This document shows, one piece after another, positions 6,582-13,629 of a stretch of 23,012 nt of DNA. The first letter of the stretch is position 1. Each line of letters opens with the position of its first letter. Under the pieces are notes generated by a model that saw nothing but the letters and a program-made list of their open reading frames with translations, did not search any database and was not told where the DNA came from. Location of the stretch: positions 1 through 23,012 of the forward strand of contig JAGLWP010000006.1 in NCBI GenBank assembly GCA_023133375.1, read 5' to 3'. Position numbers and translations under genes: made by a program. This DNA is from Candidatus Pacearchaeota archaeon (GTDB lineage Archaea > Nanobdellota > Nanobdellia > Pacearchaeales > GW2011-AR1).

Positions 6582-7670
6582 ATGTTTAAATTTCTAAAAG
6601 AAAAACTTGAAAATTGGACGAAGAAAATATCAAAAGAGACGAAAGCTAAAGAAATTCCAAAACCAAAAACCAAACCAAAGAAAAAAGAAATAATCCCTCC
6701 AATGAAATTCAATGTTGGTGCTAAAAAATATGAACCTGATTTAGAAAAACTTGAAGAAACTATTAAAAAAACTGAAGAAAAAGAATCATTTTTTAAAAAA
6801 ATAAAAACAAAAGTCTCAAAAATAAAAATTTCTGAAAAGGACTTTGAAATCTATGCTGAAGAACTTGAAATGTTGCTTTTAGAAAACAATGTTGCCTTGG
6901 AAGTAACAGAAAAAATAATTCAGAAATTAAAAGAAAAAATAATTGGAAAAGAATTATTAAAAAAAGAATTAGAAGAAGAAATAAAAGAAATATTTAAAGA
7001 AATTATCAGGGAAATCTTAATAGCCCCTCCAAATTTAACAGAAAAAATAAAAGAAAAACTTTCAGACCAATCAAAAGACCCTTATGTTATACTTTTTTGT
7101 GGAATAAATGGTTCTGGTAAAACAACAACAATAGCAAAAATAGCTGAAAATTTAAAAAATAGAAAAATCTCCTGCGTGCTTGCTGCTGCTGATACTTTTC
7201 GAGCTGCTTCTATAGAACAAATAAAAGAACATGGAAAAAAAGTTGGCGTCAGAGTTATCTCGCATGAATACGGTGCAGACCCCACTTCCGTAGCATTTGA
7301 TGCAATTAAATACGCAAAAAAGAGTTTCATTGACTGTGTTTTAATAGATACAGCCGGAAGAATGCACACTGAAAAAAATTTATTAAAAGAAATTGAAAAA
7401 ATTACCAGAGTTTGCAAACCAGATTTAAAAATTTTTGTTGGGGAAAGCATTACAGGAAATGATGCAATAGAACAGGTAAAAAGTTTTGATTGGTCAATTG
7501 GAATAGATGGTATTGTGCTTACAAAAGCAGACATTGATGAAAAAGGCGGAACCTCCTTATCAGTTGGTTATGTCACAAAAAAACCAATTTATTATCTTGG
7601 AACAGGACAAGCATATGACAAAATTGAACCGTTTGACAAGGAAAAATTCATTAAGAGACTTGGATTGTAA
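6582..7670 (+). CDS. ftsY: Signal recognition particle receptor FtsY
   Basis: A 362-aa SRP receptor GTPase that docks ribosome-SRP complexes at the membrane. Residues 1-80 are a Lys/Glu-rich acidic-basic A region for membrane and ribosome contact; 85-165 form the N domain helical bundle; the NG GTPase follows. Motifs: G1 GINGSGKTTT (174-183), DTFRAASIEQ (204-213), G3 DTAGR (256-260), G4 TKAD (314-317), and GTGQAYDKIEPF near the end. The SRP54 partner is 460 bases downstream on the same strand, separated by one opposite-strand gene. The start codon sits where a leaderless promoter predicts. Confidence 0.97.
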   Translation: MFKFLKEKLENWTKKISKETKAKEIPKPKTKPKKKEIIPPMKFNVGAKKYEPDLEKLEETIKKTEEKESFFKKIKTKVSKIKISEKDFEIYAEELEMLLLENNVALEVTEKIIQKLKEKIIGKELLKKELEEEIKEIFKEIIREILIAPPNLTEKIKEKLSDQSKDPYVILFCGINGSGKTTTIAKIAENLKNRKISCVLAAADTFRAASIEQIKEHGKKVGVRVISHEYGADPTSVAFDAIKYAKKSFIDCVLIDTAGRMHTEKNLLKEIEKITRVCKPDLKIFVGESITGNDAIEQVKSFDWSIGIDGIVLTKADIDEKGGTSLSVGYVTKKPIYYLGTGQAYDKIEPFDKEKFIKRLGL

Positions 7671-7674
7671 TTTT

Positions 7675-8028
7675 TTAAAATTCAAGTCCTCCAAGAGGGG
7701 TTATAAAATGATGAGTCATATTTGTATCTGAATCATAAATAGCATGATATTCAACTTGAGATTGTTTTAACATTGGTTGATTCCATTTCTCATCTTTGTC
7801 AATAAAAACATCTTTACCAAGAGGATATGCTACACTGCAAAGGGCTTCAGCATATTCATCTGCATTTGCAAAGGGATTAAAAGGTTGAGAATTAGATAAA
7901 ATTACTTCAGGTATTTTACCAAATAATCTTACAACTTTAGAAGCTTTCTCTAAAGAATTCCCTGACTTTACCACATATGGCACTCCTGCTTTTAAGACTT
8001 CCTTTAATCTTTCTTCAATACTTGTCAT
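7675..8028 (-). CDS. Uncharacterised 117-aa protein between ftsY and srp54
   Basis: I do not recognise this protein. It is soluble, without signal peptide, membrane segment or cysteine cluster. It begins MTSIEERLKEVLKAGVPYVV, has a central KVVRLFGKIPEVILSNSQPF, and ends with several aromatic/His residues (VEYHAIYDSDTNMTHHF). The ATG at 8028 is chosen over a TTG at 8037 because TTTATAAA (8051-8058) is centred 26 bases upstream of the ATG. The gene is convergent with ftsY, ending 4 bases after that stop, and divergent from srp54. Codon use looks like that of its neighbours, so it is probably a real gene, though the function is open. Confidence 0.65.
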   Translation of the reverse strand: MTSIEERLKEVLKAGVPYVVKSGNSLEKASKVVRLFGKIPEVILSNSQPFNPFANADEYAEALCSVAYPLGKDVFIDKDEKWNQPMLKQSQVEYHAIYDSDTNMTHHFITPLGGLEF

Positions 8029-8050
8029 AAAAATCAAAGAGAATAAATTA

Positions 8051-8058
8051 TTTATAAA
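8051..8058 (-). promoter_or_regulatory. TATA box of the 7675-8028 gene
   Basis: TTTATAAA centred 26 bases before the ATG at 8028; this is what decides the start. Confidence 0.5.
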
Positions 8059-8100
8059 GATTTAGGTATTATAAAAACAAATATAACTCAAAACCACAAC

Positions 8101-8108
8101 TTTATTAA
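8101..8108 (+). promoter_or_regulatory. TATA box of srp54
   Basis: TTTATTAA centred 26 bases before the ATG at 8131; predicts a leaderless transcript. Confidence 0.45.
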
Positions 8109-8130
8109 TCCTTAATTTATTTCTTACACC

Positions 8131-9504
8131 ATGTTAGAAAAACTTGGAGAAGTATTAAGAAAAGCTACAAACAAAATAGCCAATGCTATATTTTTGGACA
8201 AAAATCTTATTGATTCAATAATAAGAGACTTGCAAAGAGCTTTAATTGAAGCAGATGTTAATGTTGTTCTTGTGAAACAATTAAGTGACAAAATAAAAAA
8301 AGAATCAATGAATGAAAGAATTAAAGGAATAGAGAAAAAAGAACATCTCATAAAACTTCTTCATGATGCATTATTAAAAATTCTTGGAGAACAAAAACAA
8401 TTGAAATTAAAAAAAGGTCAGAATAGAATCCTCCTTCTTGGTTTATATGGTGCTGGGAAAACAACAACAATAGCAAAAATAGGAAATTATTTTGCAAAGC
8501 GTGGAAACAAAGTCGCCTTAGTAGGATTAGACGTGCACAGACCAGCAGCTCAGGAACAATTAAAACAACTTGCAGAAAAGCATAATCTTAATTATTTCAT
8601 AGATTCATCTGAAAAAAACCCAATAAAAATTTGGAAAGAATATAAAAAAAAGTTAAAAGATTACAATTTAATCCTGATTGATACTGCAGGCAGACATACA
8701 TTAGACAAAGAATTAATTAAAGAAATAAAATCACTAGATAAAGAAGTAAATCCAACTGAATCAATATTAATTATGCCTGCTGACATTGGACAGGCAGCAA
8801 AACAACAAGCTCAAGAATTCACAGAAGCAATAAATATTTCTGGGGTTATAATTACGAGAATGGATTCAACTGCAAAAGCCGGCGGTGCATTAACTGCATG
8901 TGCAGAAACCAGAGCTCCGGTTTACTTTATCGGAACTGGCGAAAAAATAAATGATTTGGAAGAGTTTAATCCAAAATCATTTTTATCAAGACTATTGGGT
9001 ATGGGAGATTTGCAAGCATTAATAGAAAAAATAAAATCTGTAACAAATGAAGATAAACAAACAGCAATTCAAAAAAGAATTGGAGAAGGAAAACTATCCT
9101 TAGAAGATGTTATTGAACAAGTCAAATCAATGAGTTCTTTAGGTGGATTTGAAAAAATCAAAGGTATGATTCCAGGATTTGCTGGAATAAAAGACAAGAT
9201 TCCAGAAGGCATGATACAAGGACAAGAAGGAAAAATTGCAAAATGGGAACACATAATAAAATCAATGACTCCTGAAGAAAAAGAAAATCCAGAATTATTA
9301 GAAAAACAAACTTCTCGTATTTCAAGGGTCGCAAAAGGAGCTGGAGTAAGTAGTGCTGATATTAGGGCATTATTAAAACAATATAAAATGTTGAATGAAA
9401 TGGTAAAAAGTGGCATGGACACTGACATGTCTGAAGGTTTAAATCAAAAGCAACTTATGAAAATGGCAAGAAAAATGATGAAGGGAAAGAAGTTGAGGTT
9501 TTAA
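8131..9504 (+). CDS. srp54: Signal recognition particle 54 kDa protein (SRP54/Ffh)
   Basis: A 457-aa GTPase of the signal recognition particle that binds signal peptides and SRP RNA. The N domain occupies residues 1-90. The G domain has G1 LYGAGKTTT (105-113), DVHRPAAQEQL (134-144), DTAGRH (184-189), TRMDSTAKAGG and GTGEKINDLEEF. From about residue 300 the Met-rich M domain follows (MSSLGGFEKIKGMIPGFAG, then RISRVAKGAGVSSADI with the RNA-binding region, then a Met-rich end with MKMARKMMKGKK). Length is typical for archaea. FtsY lies just upstream, so the protein-targeting machinery is clustered. No SRP RNA gene is recognised in the window. Confidence 0.97.
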   Translation: MLEKLGEVLRKATNKIANAIFLDKNLIDSIIRDLQRALIEADVNVVLVKQLSDKIKKESMNERIKGIEKKEHLIKLLHDALLKILGEQKQLKLKKGQNRILLLGLYGAGKTTTIAKIGNYFAKRGNKVALVGLDVHRPAAQEQLKQLAEKHNLNYFIDSSEKNPIKIWKEYKKKLKDYNLILIDTAGRHTLDKELIKEIKSLDKEVNPTESILIMPADIGQAAKQQAQEFTEAINISGVIITRMDSTAKAGGALTACAETRAPVYFIGTGEKINDLEEFNPKSFLSRLLGMGDLQALIEKIKSVTNEDKQTAIQKRIGEGKLSLEDVIEQVKSMSSLGGFEKIKGMIPGFAGIKDKIPEGMIQGQEGKIAKWEHIIKSMTPEEKENPELLEKQTSRISRVAKGAGVSSADIRALLKQYKMLNEMVKSGMDTDMSEGLNQKQLMKMARKMMKGKKLRF

Positions 9505-9534
9505 GATGAATTGGAAATTCTGGAAAAGGAAAGA

Positions 9535-9542
9535 CTTATAAA
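9535..9542 (+). promoter_or_regulatory. TATA box deciding the start of the 9565 gene
   Basis: CTTATAAA centred 26-27 bases before ATG 9565. It lies inside a longer in-frame reading frame starting at a TTG (9511), so that longer frame is probably not used. Confidence 0.45.
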
Positions 9543-9564
9543 GAAAAGAGCACTGTATAACAGT

Positions 9565-10056
9565 ATGATAACTAACGTCGGAATAAAAGAAAACCAAAAA
9601 GAAATGATAAACTTAATAGTTTCAAGTAGAAAAAATAAATATAATTCTATCAATGAGGTTGTACAAAAAGCCGTAGAAGATTTAATTTCAAAAGAAAAAG
9701 AAACAAAAAAAGAGGATAGAGGAACTGAAGGAACCGTATTTAAAATAGAATCTTTTGTAAATAGATTATTAGAGGATGAATTAGATGATAAAATCGCTAT
9801 CACCATGTCAATTGCTCAGGGTATAAAGGATGTTTTAGAACGAATAAAAATATTTAAGATTAATTTTAAGTATGAAAATAAAAGTTCTGTTTTAATATCT
9901 GCAATCCAACTAAAAGATGCGTTAAATGAATTAAAAAAGGACTTTCTTCAAAATGATAAAGATTTCCCAAAAGATAAAATTTCTAAAGAACACTATTCTT
10001 CTCTTGAAAAATTAAAGACAGATTTTATAAAAAGTGTCAAAAATATCAAGAGATAA
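9565..10056 (+). CDS. Ribbon-helix-helix-like protein with C-terminal helical domain
   Basis: A 163-aa protein. Residues 1-45 (MITNVGIKENQKEMINLIVS, then NKYNSINEVVQKAVEDLISK) fit the ribbon-helix-helix pattern of CopG/Arc-type DNA-binding proteins: a short strand, a helix, a turn with N/S-I-N-E, and a second helix. Residues about 48-65 are a charged linker (KEKETKKEDRGTEGT). The rest is helical (ESFVNRLLEDELDDKIAITM, then LKDALNELKKDFL) and not recognised. It might be a small regulator or an antitoxin-like protein, but no toxin partner is adjacent. The ATG at 9565 is preferred because of the TATA box at 9535. The stop is 2 bases before a tRNA-like gene, so the two may share a transcript. Confidence 0.6.
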   Translation: MITNVGIKENQKEMINLIVSSRKNKYNSINEVVQKAVEDLISKEKETKKEDRGTEGTVFKIESFVNRLLEDELDDKIAITMSIAQGIKDVLERIKIFKINFKYENKSSVLISAIQLKDALNELKKDFLQNDKDFPKDKISKEHYSSLEKLKTDFIKSVKNIKR

Positions 10057-10058
10057 AA

Positions 10059-10144
10059 GCCGGTGAAGTGTTGGAAAACTTCCAAGGGTGCTCTAACTCT
10101 CGGTTGGCTCTTGGGAGCCGTAGGTTCAATTCCTACCGCCGGCA
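10059..10144 (+). tRNA. Type-II tRNA-like gene (Ser/Leu class) with abnormal D and anticodon arms; identity unresolved
   Basis: The 86-base element has a 7-bp acceptor stem (GCCGGTG with CGCCGGC, one G-U pair) plus discriminator A, a perfect T arm (GTAGG, loop TTCAATT, CCTAC) and a long variable arm GGCTC-TTGG-GAGCC. That places it in the class of tRNA-Ser/Leu. The remaining 40 bases do not fold canonically. A D-like hairpin AAGT-GTTGGAAA-ACTT begins right after the acceptor stem, leaving no position 8-9 linker. The anticodon hairpin pairs AGGGT with ACTCT around a 6-base loop GCTCTA (or an 8-base loop), not seven bases, so the anticodon cannot be read safely (GCT, serine, is one option). No encoded CCA. 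It could be a diverged functional tRNA, a decayed copy, or carry an unusual intron. Confidence 0.6.
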
Positions 10145-10176
10145 TATTATTTCTTACATCATAAAACCAAAAAGGA

Positions 10177-10184
10177 TTTATAAA
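10177..10184 (+). promoter_or_regulatory. TATA box of bud32
   Basis: TTTATAAA centred 32 bases before the ATG at 10213; predicts a start site about six bases upstream of the ATG, so a very short leader. Confidence 0.45.
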
Positions 10185-10212
10185 CATTATACATTTCAAA
10201 TTCTACATTAAA

Positions 10213-10950
10213 ATGACATCCCAAATCCTATGCCAAGGAGCAGAAGCAATCATCATCAAATCAAATAACTTTGTAATTAAAGATAGAATTCCAAAATCAT
10301 ATCGCCTAAAAGAACTTGATGAAAAAATAAGAAGCAGAAGAACTCGCTCAGAAGCAAAATTACTTCTCAAAGCCTCATCATTAATAGATTGCCCTTCTCC
10401 CTTCTTTCAACCATCAATCAAAGGATCAAAAAAAATTAAAATGCCTTTTATCGACGGTAAAAAACTCTCAAAGAATTTAAATTCATTTTCATTAGATAAA
10501 CAAAAGCAAATCTGCAGACAAATTGGAGAATCAGTTGCAAAACTTCATGATAAAGATATAATCCACGGAGATTTAACAACAAGTAACATGATTTTAGTTG
10601 AAGCTCACACTAAAACCCCAAACTTAAAAAAAATTTCCTCATTAATAAAATCTCCAACGAAGAAACCTGGCGAAGCCGATTTCGGAGCAACCAATCGTGC
10701 ATCAGCGCCAATTATCTTCTTCATCGACTTCGGTTTAGGATTTATTAGTCATAAATTTGAAGATAAAGCAGTTGACTTGCATTTACTAAAACAAGCACTT
10801 GAAACAAAACATTTCAAAAACTGGGAAGCATTATTTAATGAATTTTTAAAAGGTTACTGCAAACCCTCTAACGGGCGGGTGGGAGGGAACGCTAAAACAG
10901 TTCTTGAAAGATTAAAAGCAGTTGAGAAAAGAGGAAGATATAAACATTAA
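10213..10950 (+). CDS. bud32: Bud32 (KEOPS/EKC complex atypical kinase/ATPase) with an internal insertion
   Basis: A 245-aa stand-alone Bud32, partner of Kae1 in making t6A37 in tRNAs reading ANN codons. It starts MTSQILCQGAEAIIIKSNNF (the Gly-rich strand QGAEA), has the catalytic loop IIHGDLTTSNMI (Asp120, Asn125), the DFG-like IDFGLGFIS (171-179) and the conserved C-terminal VEKRGRY tail. Bud32 normally has fewer than about ten residues between the catalytic loop and IDFGLG. Here some 40 residues (about 130-169) intervene, including a locally GC-rich segment encoding KPGEADFGATNRASAP. A second short GC-rich stretch encodes NGRVGGN near residue 220. Motifs are intact, so the enzyme is probably active. 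The stop abuts the 3' end of the opposite-strand tRNA-Gln gene. Confidence 0.93.
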   Translation: MTSQILCQGAEAIIIKSNNFVIKDRIPKSYRLKELDEKIRSRRTRSEAKLLLKASSLIDCPSPFFQPSIKGSKKIKMPFIDGKKLSKNLNSFSLDKQKQICRQIGESVAKLHDKDIIHGDLTTSNMILVEAHTKTPNLKKISSLIKSPTKKPGEADFGATNRASAPIIFFIDFGLGFISHKFEDKAVDLHLLKQALETKHFKNWEALFNEFLKGYCKPSNGRVGGNAKTVLERLKAVEKRGRYKH

Positions 10951-11023
10951 TAGCCCCACCAGGATTCGAACCTGGGTCACTGCCTCCAAAGGGCAATATA
11001 CTTGACCACTGTACTATGGGGCT
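10951..11023 (-). tRNA. tRNA-Gln(TTG)
   Basis: A canonical 73-base cloverleaf read on the minus strand: acceptor AGCCCCA with TGGGGCT and discriminator A, T8-A9, D arm GTAC-AGTGGTCAA-GTAT, anticodon arm TTGCC-CTTTGGA-GGCAG, and T arm CCAGG-TTCGAAT-CCTGG. The anticodon is TTG (codons CAA/CAG). The A1-T72 end pair agrees with archaeal tRNA-Gln. No intron and no encoded CCA. Its discriminator base lies directly against the bud32 stop. Confidence 0.95.
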
Positions 11024-11042
11024 CTAAAAAAATATACTATAA

Positions 11043-11831
11043 TCATTTAAAAATTCTTTCATAATAGATTTCTCTATTAATTTCGTGCCTCCTTGGCGTT
11101 CGTCTAAAAAAATCTTTAAATTTGGTTTCTTTATATTTCTCCCCAATCAGCGTCGCTGCCAATTTTTTATATTCCACACTTGCATCTGATTGTGGCTTAT
11201 AAGTTGTAGAAGGTACAAATTCAGATAAAGCTTTTAAAACATTAATATCGTGGGGTATAACTGCCATGACAGGAACTTCTGTCATATTCTCAACATCATT
11301 TATGTCCATTTCAAAATTCCTACTATGAACTTTATTAAGAACCAGTCCAATAATCGGAAGTCCCCTTTGTTTTGCGATTCTAATCGTCTTAATACTCATC
11401 CTCAAAGTAGGATAATCAGGAGTTGTAACGACAATAAGCCCGTCAGAAGCTAATATAACTCCTAAAGCCTCCTCATTCAAAGCAGGAGGAGAATCAATAA
11501 GAATAACATCATAATTTTCCTTTAATCTTCTAATTCTATTTCTAAGTTTAAGAGGATTTATAGGCCTTCCAGAAACAGAAGCAGGAATTACATCAAAATT
11601 CTCAAGTTTATAAATTGCTTTAGAGGCATTTGCCTTCCTCATGAGGACATGATGAATAGTCACTTCAGGATCAATTATATTCAAATGCAAACCAAGATTC
11701 GGGGCTGAAAAATTTCCATCAATTAACAAAACTTTCCTCCCAAAACCAGATAATGCGTCTCCCAAAGCAGATACAACAGATGTTTTCCCAACACCTCCCT
11801 TTAAACTCAAAACACCAATTGTTATCCCCAT
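11043..11831 (-). CDS. MinD/ParA-family ATPase
   Basis: A 262-aa P-loop ATPase with deviant Walker A LKGGVGKTSVVSAL (residues 10-23), an A' motif VLLIDGNFSAPNLGLHL, and switch II VILIDSPPALNEEALG. The body (DGLIVVTTPDYPTLRMSIKT, GLVLNKVHS) matches archaeal MinD-like proteins. The C-terminal 35 residues (KFKDFFRRTPRRHEINREIY) are basic and might bind membrane or nucleic acid, in place of the usual amphipathic MinD helix. No MinE, ParB or flagellar neighbour is present, so the role (positioning, segregation or metal chaperone) stays open; there is no cysteine motif for a cluster, unlike the 1-760 ATPase. It is divergent from rps15 and has its own TATA box. Confidence 0.88.
   Translation of the reverse strand: MGITIGVLSLKGGVGKTSVVSALGDALSGFGRKVLLIDGNFSAPNLGLHLNIIDPEVTIHHVLMRKANASKAIYKLENFDVIPASVSGRPINPLKLRNRIRRLKENYDVILIDSPPALNEEALGVILASDGLIVVTTPDYPTLRMSIKTIRIAKQRGLPIIGLVLNKVHSRNFEMDINDVENMTEVPVMAVIPHDINVLKALSEFVPSTTYKPQSDASVEYKKLAATLIGEKYKETKFKDFFRRTPRRHEINREIYYERIFK
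11044..11051 (-). promoter_or_regulatory. TATA box of tRNA-Gln
   Basis: TTTAAATG on the minus strand, centred about 25 bases before the tRNA 5' end at 11023. It lies across the last codons of the upstream MinD-like gene. Confidence 0.4.
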
Positions 11832-11850
11832 ATTATAAAAAAATAAAGAT

Positions 11851-11858
11851 TATTTAAA
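11851..11858 (-). promoter_or_regulatory. TATA box of the MinD/ParA-like gene
   Basis: TTTAAATA on the minus strand, centred 23-24 bases before the ATG at 11831; predicts a leaderless or near-leaderless mRNA. Confidence 0.45.
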
Positions 11859-11886
11859 TAGTTTTCATTGGAGAAGGTATAGTAAA

Positions 11887-11894
11887 GTTTAAAA
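11887..11894 (+). promoter_or_regulatory. TATA box of rps15
   Basis: GTTTAAAA centred 26 bases before the ATG at 11917. It supports that start over the TTG at 11902. Confidence 0.45.
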
Positions 11895-11916
11895 GATTAA
11901 ATTGCGGTTTATTAAA

Positions 11917-12246
11917 ATGCCGACAAAAAATAAAGGAAAATCGAAAAAATTAACTCAAGAAGAATTTGAAAAAAAAGTTTTAGAATTAGCTGAAAAGAAT
12001 CTTACAAGTGAGAAAATTGGAGAAGAATTAAGAAAACAAAACATCCACCCAAAAGAATACAAAAAAAAGATATCTCAAATTCTTGGGGACAAGTATATTA
12101 TTCCAGATATAAAAAACATTGAAACAAAATTAGAAAAGATAAAAAAACATTCTGAAAAGAACAAAAAAGATAAAAGGGCTATGAGGGAAAAAGGAAGAAT
12201 CGCCGCCCAACTAAGAAGGGTTAAAAAGTATTTCAAAAAATTATAA
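11917..12246 (+). CDS. rps15: 30S ribosomal protein S15 (uS15), archaeal type
   Basis: A 109-aa basic protein. After a Lys-rich N-terminus (MPTKNKGKSKKLTQEEFEKK) it shows the archaeal/eukaryotic uS15 N-domain (VLELAEKNLTSEKIGEELRK), then the four-helix rRNA-binding part ending in RIAAQLRRVKKYFKKL. At 109 aa it is clearly shorter than the roughly 150 aa common in other archaea, with reduced N-terminal and loop segments. uS15 binds 16S rRNA at the central junction and bridges the subunits. The next gene is a RecJ-like DHH nuclease, 15 bases away; rps15-recJ order is known in archaea. The start is set by the TATA box. Confidence 0.85.
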   Translation: MPTKNKGKSKKLTQEEFEKKVLELAEKNLTSEKIGEELRKQNIHPKEYKKKISQILGDKYIIPDIKNIETKLEKIKKHSEKNKKDKRAMREKGRIAAQLRRVKKYFKKL

Positions 12247-12261
12247 GTTTCTATTTTAAAC

Positions 12262-13605
12262 ATGGAAAAAGGGGTAAAATTCAACGATTTAGAATCTGAA
12301 ATTGAAAAGGTCGCTAAAAAGTTTATTGAAAAAAGTAATGAAAAAGAAATTTATGTAGTGAGCCATTTTGATACCGACGGTATTACCTCTGCCACAATAA
12401 TAATTCAAACATTAAAAAAACTTGACAAAAAATTCTCTGTGAAAATAATTAAAAGACTTGAAAAAAAATTTATCTATGAACTGCCAAAAGACAAATTAAT
12501 ATTATTTTTAGATTTAGCTTCAGGAAGTTTACCTCATATTGAAAATTCTGGATTAGAAGATATTTTTATAATAGATCATCATGAAATAATTCATGAAATC
12601 CCAAAAAAGATTCATATAATAAATTCCGAATTAACTGGGAATCAAAAAATGAGTAGTTCTTGTCTTGCTTATCTTTTTTGTAAACAAATAATTCCAGAAA
12701 GTAAAGAATTAGAAAAATTAGCGGTTTTAGGAATGATTGGAGATTGCATGGAAGAAAGTATTAATAAAATAAATAACAAAATATTGAATGATGGAGAAAT
12801 TAAAAGGAAAAGGGGGCTTCTCATCTACCCTTCAACAAGACCATTAAACAGGACCCTTGAATATTGCTCAAATCCATATATCCCAGGAGTTACAGGGAAT
12901 TCAGAAGGAGTTTTAGAATTACTGCGAGAGGTTGGGCTAAATTCAGAGAAAGGCAAATACAAAAGTTTAATAGAACTAACTGAAGAAGAAATGTCCAAAC
13001 TTGTAACTTCAATCATGCTTAGAAATCCAAAATCAAGAAATAGAAAAATAGTAGGAGATATATTCCTCATAAAATTCTTCAATAAACTCGAAGATGCAAG
13101 AGAGTTAAGTGCAATTATCAATGCTTGTTCAAGATTAGAAAGAAGTGACATTGCAATCCAATTTTGTATGGAAATTTCAAGAGCAAAAAAAGAAGCAGAA
13201 TCAATACACATAAAGTATAAACAAGTTATAATCTCTGGATTAAAGTTCGTTTCAGAAACAGAAAAAATAGAAGGAAGTGGCTTTGTAATAATAAATGCAA
13301 AAAATAATGTGAAAGACACAATAGTTGGAACCATTGCAAGTATTTTATCAAATTCTGCAATATACGAAGAAGGAACAATAATAATAACAATGGCATATTA
13401 CGACGACAAAATAAAAGTTTCATCTAGATGTGTTGGGAAAAATACAAGAAATCTAAGAGAAATTTTAACAAAAGTCATAGAAAAAATAGGTGGAGAAGTT
13501 GGAGGACATGAATTTGCAGCAGGTTGCATGATAAAACAAAAAAAAGAGCAGGAGTTTATTGAATTGCTTCAAAAGAATTTAGAAATTGAATTAGTAAAGA
13601 TTTAA
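12262..13605 (+). CDS. RecJ-like DHH single-strand exonuclease (archaeal RecJ/GAN family)
   Basis: A 447-aa DHH-family phosphoesterase. Motif I is SHFDTDGITSA (Asp37, Asp39), motif II is LILFLDLASGS (Asp84), and motif III is IIDHHEI (Asp105-His106-His107); together they bind two metal ions. The C-terminal DHHA1 domain ends with IGGEVGGHEFAAGCMI, the substrate-binding GGH motif. The size suits the archaeal GAN/Cdc45-like RecJ proteins, which degrade single-stranded DNA or RNA and associate with GINS. All catalytic residues are present, so this is a nuclease-competent copy. It is co-oriented with rps15 (15-base gap) and followed by aIF2 alpha, whose TATA box overlaps this stop codon. Confidence 0.9.
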   Translation: MEKGVKFNDLESEIEKVAKKFIEKSNEKEIYVVSHFDTDGITSATIIIQTLKKLDKKFSVKIIKRLEKKFIYELPKDKLILFLDLASGSLPHIENSGLEDIFIIDHHEIIHEIPKKIHIINSELTGNQKMSSSCLAYLFCKQIIPESKELEKLAVLGMIGDCMEESINKINNKILNDGEIKRKRGLLIYPSTRPLNRTLEYCSNPYIPGVTGNSEGVLELLREVGLNSEKGKYKSLIELTEEEMSKLVTSIMLRNPKSRNRKIVGDIFLIKFFNKLEDARELSAIINACSRLERSDIAIQFCMEISRAKKEAESIHIKYKQVIISGLKFVSETEKIEGSGFVIINAKNNVKDTIVGTIASILSNSAIYEEGTIIITMAYYDDKIKVSSRCVGKNTRNLREILTKVIEKIGGEVGGHEFAAGCMIKQKKEQEFIELLQKNLEIELVKI

Positions 13606-13608
13606 AAC
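13601..13608 (+). promoter_or_regulatory. TATA box of aIF2 alpha, overlapping the recJ-like stop codon
   Basis: TTTAAAAC centred 26 bases before the ATG at 13630, with the recJ-like TAA (13603-13605) inside it. Confidence 0.45.
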
Positions 13609-13629
13609 CTAATTTTTTCTTCATATTTT

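Noticed and set aside
7082..7534. 150-aa minus-strand frame inside ftsY
   Set aside because: It is wholly antisense to the FtsY GTPase domain, and its Ser/Phe/Ile-rich composition is what the complement of Lys/Glu codons gives.
4872..8028. Possible paralogy between the frameshifted small gene and the 7675-8028 gene
   Set aside because: Both contain a K/D-V-V-R-(L/F)-(F/I) string, but no further alignment could be found by eye.
9511..9564. N-terminal extension of the ribbon-helix-helix-like protein from a TTG
   Set aside because: The region contains the TATA box for the ATG at 9565 and the extension adds nothing to the fold.
10059..10144. Selenocysteine or pyrrolysine tRNA
   Set aside because: Sec would need a TCA anticodon and a 9-bp acceptor stem. 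Pyl would need a CTA loop with a six-bp stem and a short variable loop. Neither fits; the CTA string in the loop cannot be placed on a paired stem.
10059..10144. Intron-containing type-I tRNA with stem CCAAG/CTTGG
   Set aside because: The stem pairs well and leaves a 5-base variable region, but no T33 or sensible anticodon results, and the D arm would have no linkers on either side.
9993..10199. Antisense reading frame with a segment like AVGIEPTAPKSQPR
   Set aside because: This is the well-known spurious protein read from the antisense strand of a tRNA gene; the sense-strand tRNA-like element explains it.
11902..11916. TTG start five codons upstream for rps15
   Set aside because: Promoter spacing points to the ATG at 11917, and the extra residues do not resemble uS15.
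12825..13334. 169-aa minus-strand frame inside the RecJ-like gene
   Set aside because: Antisense shadow with no motif; the plus-strand gene is intact across it.
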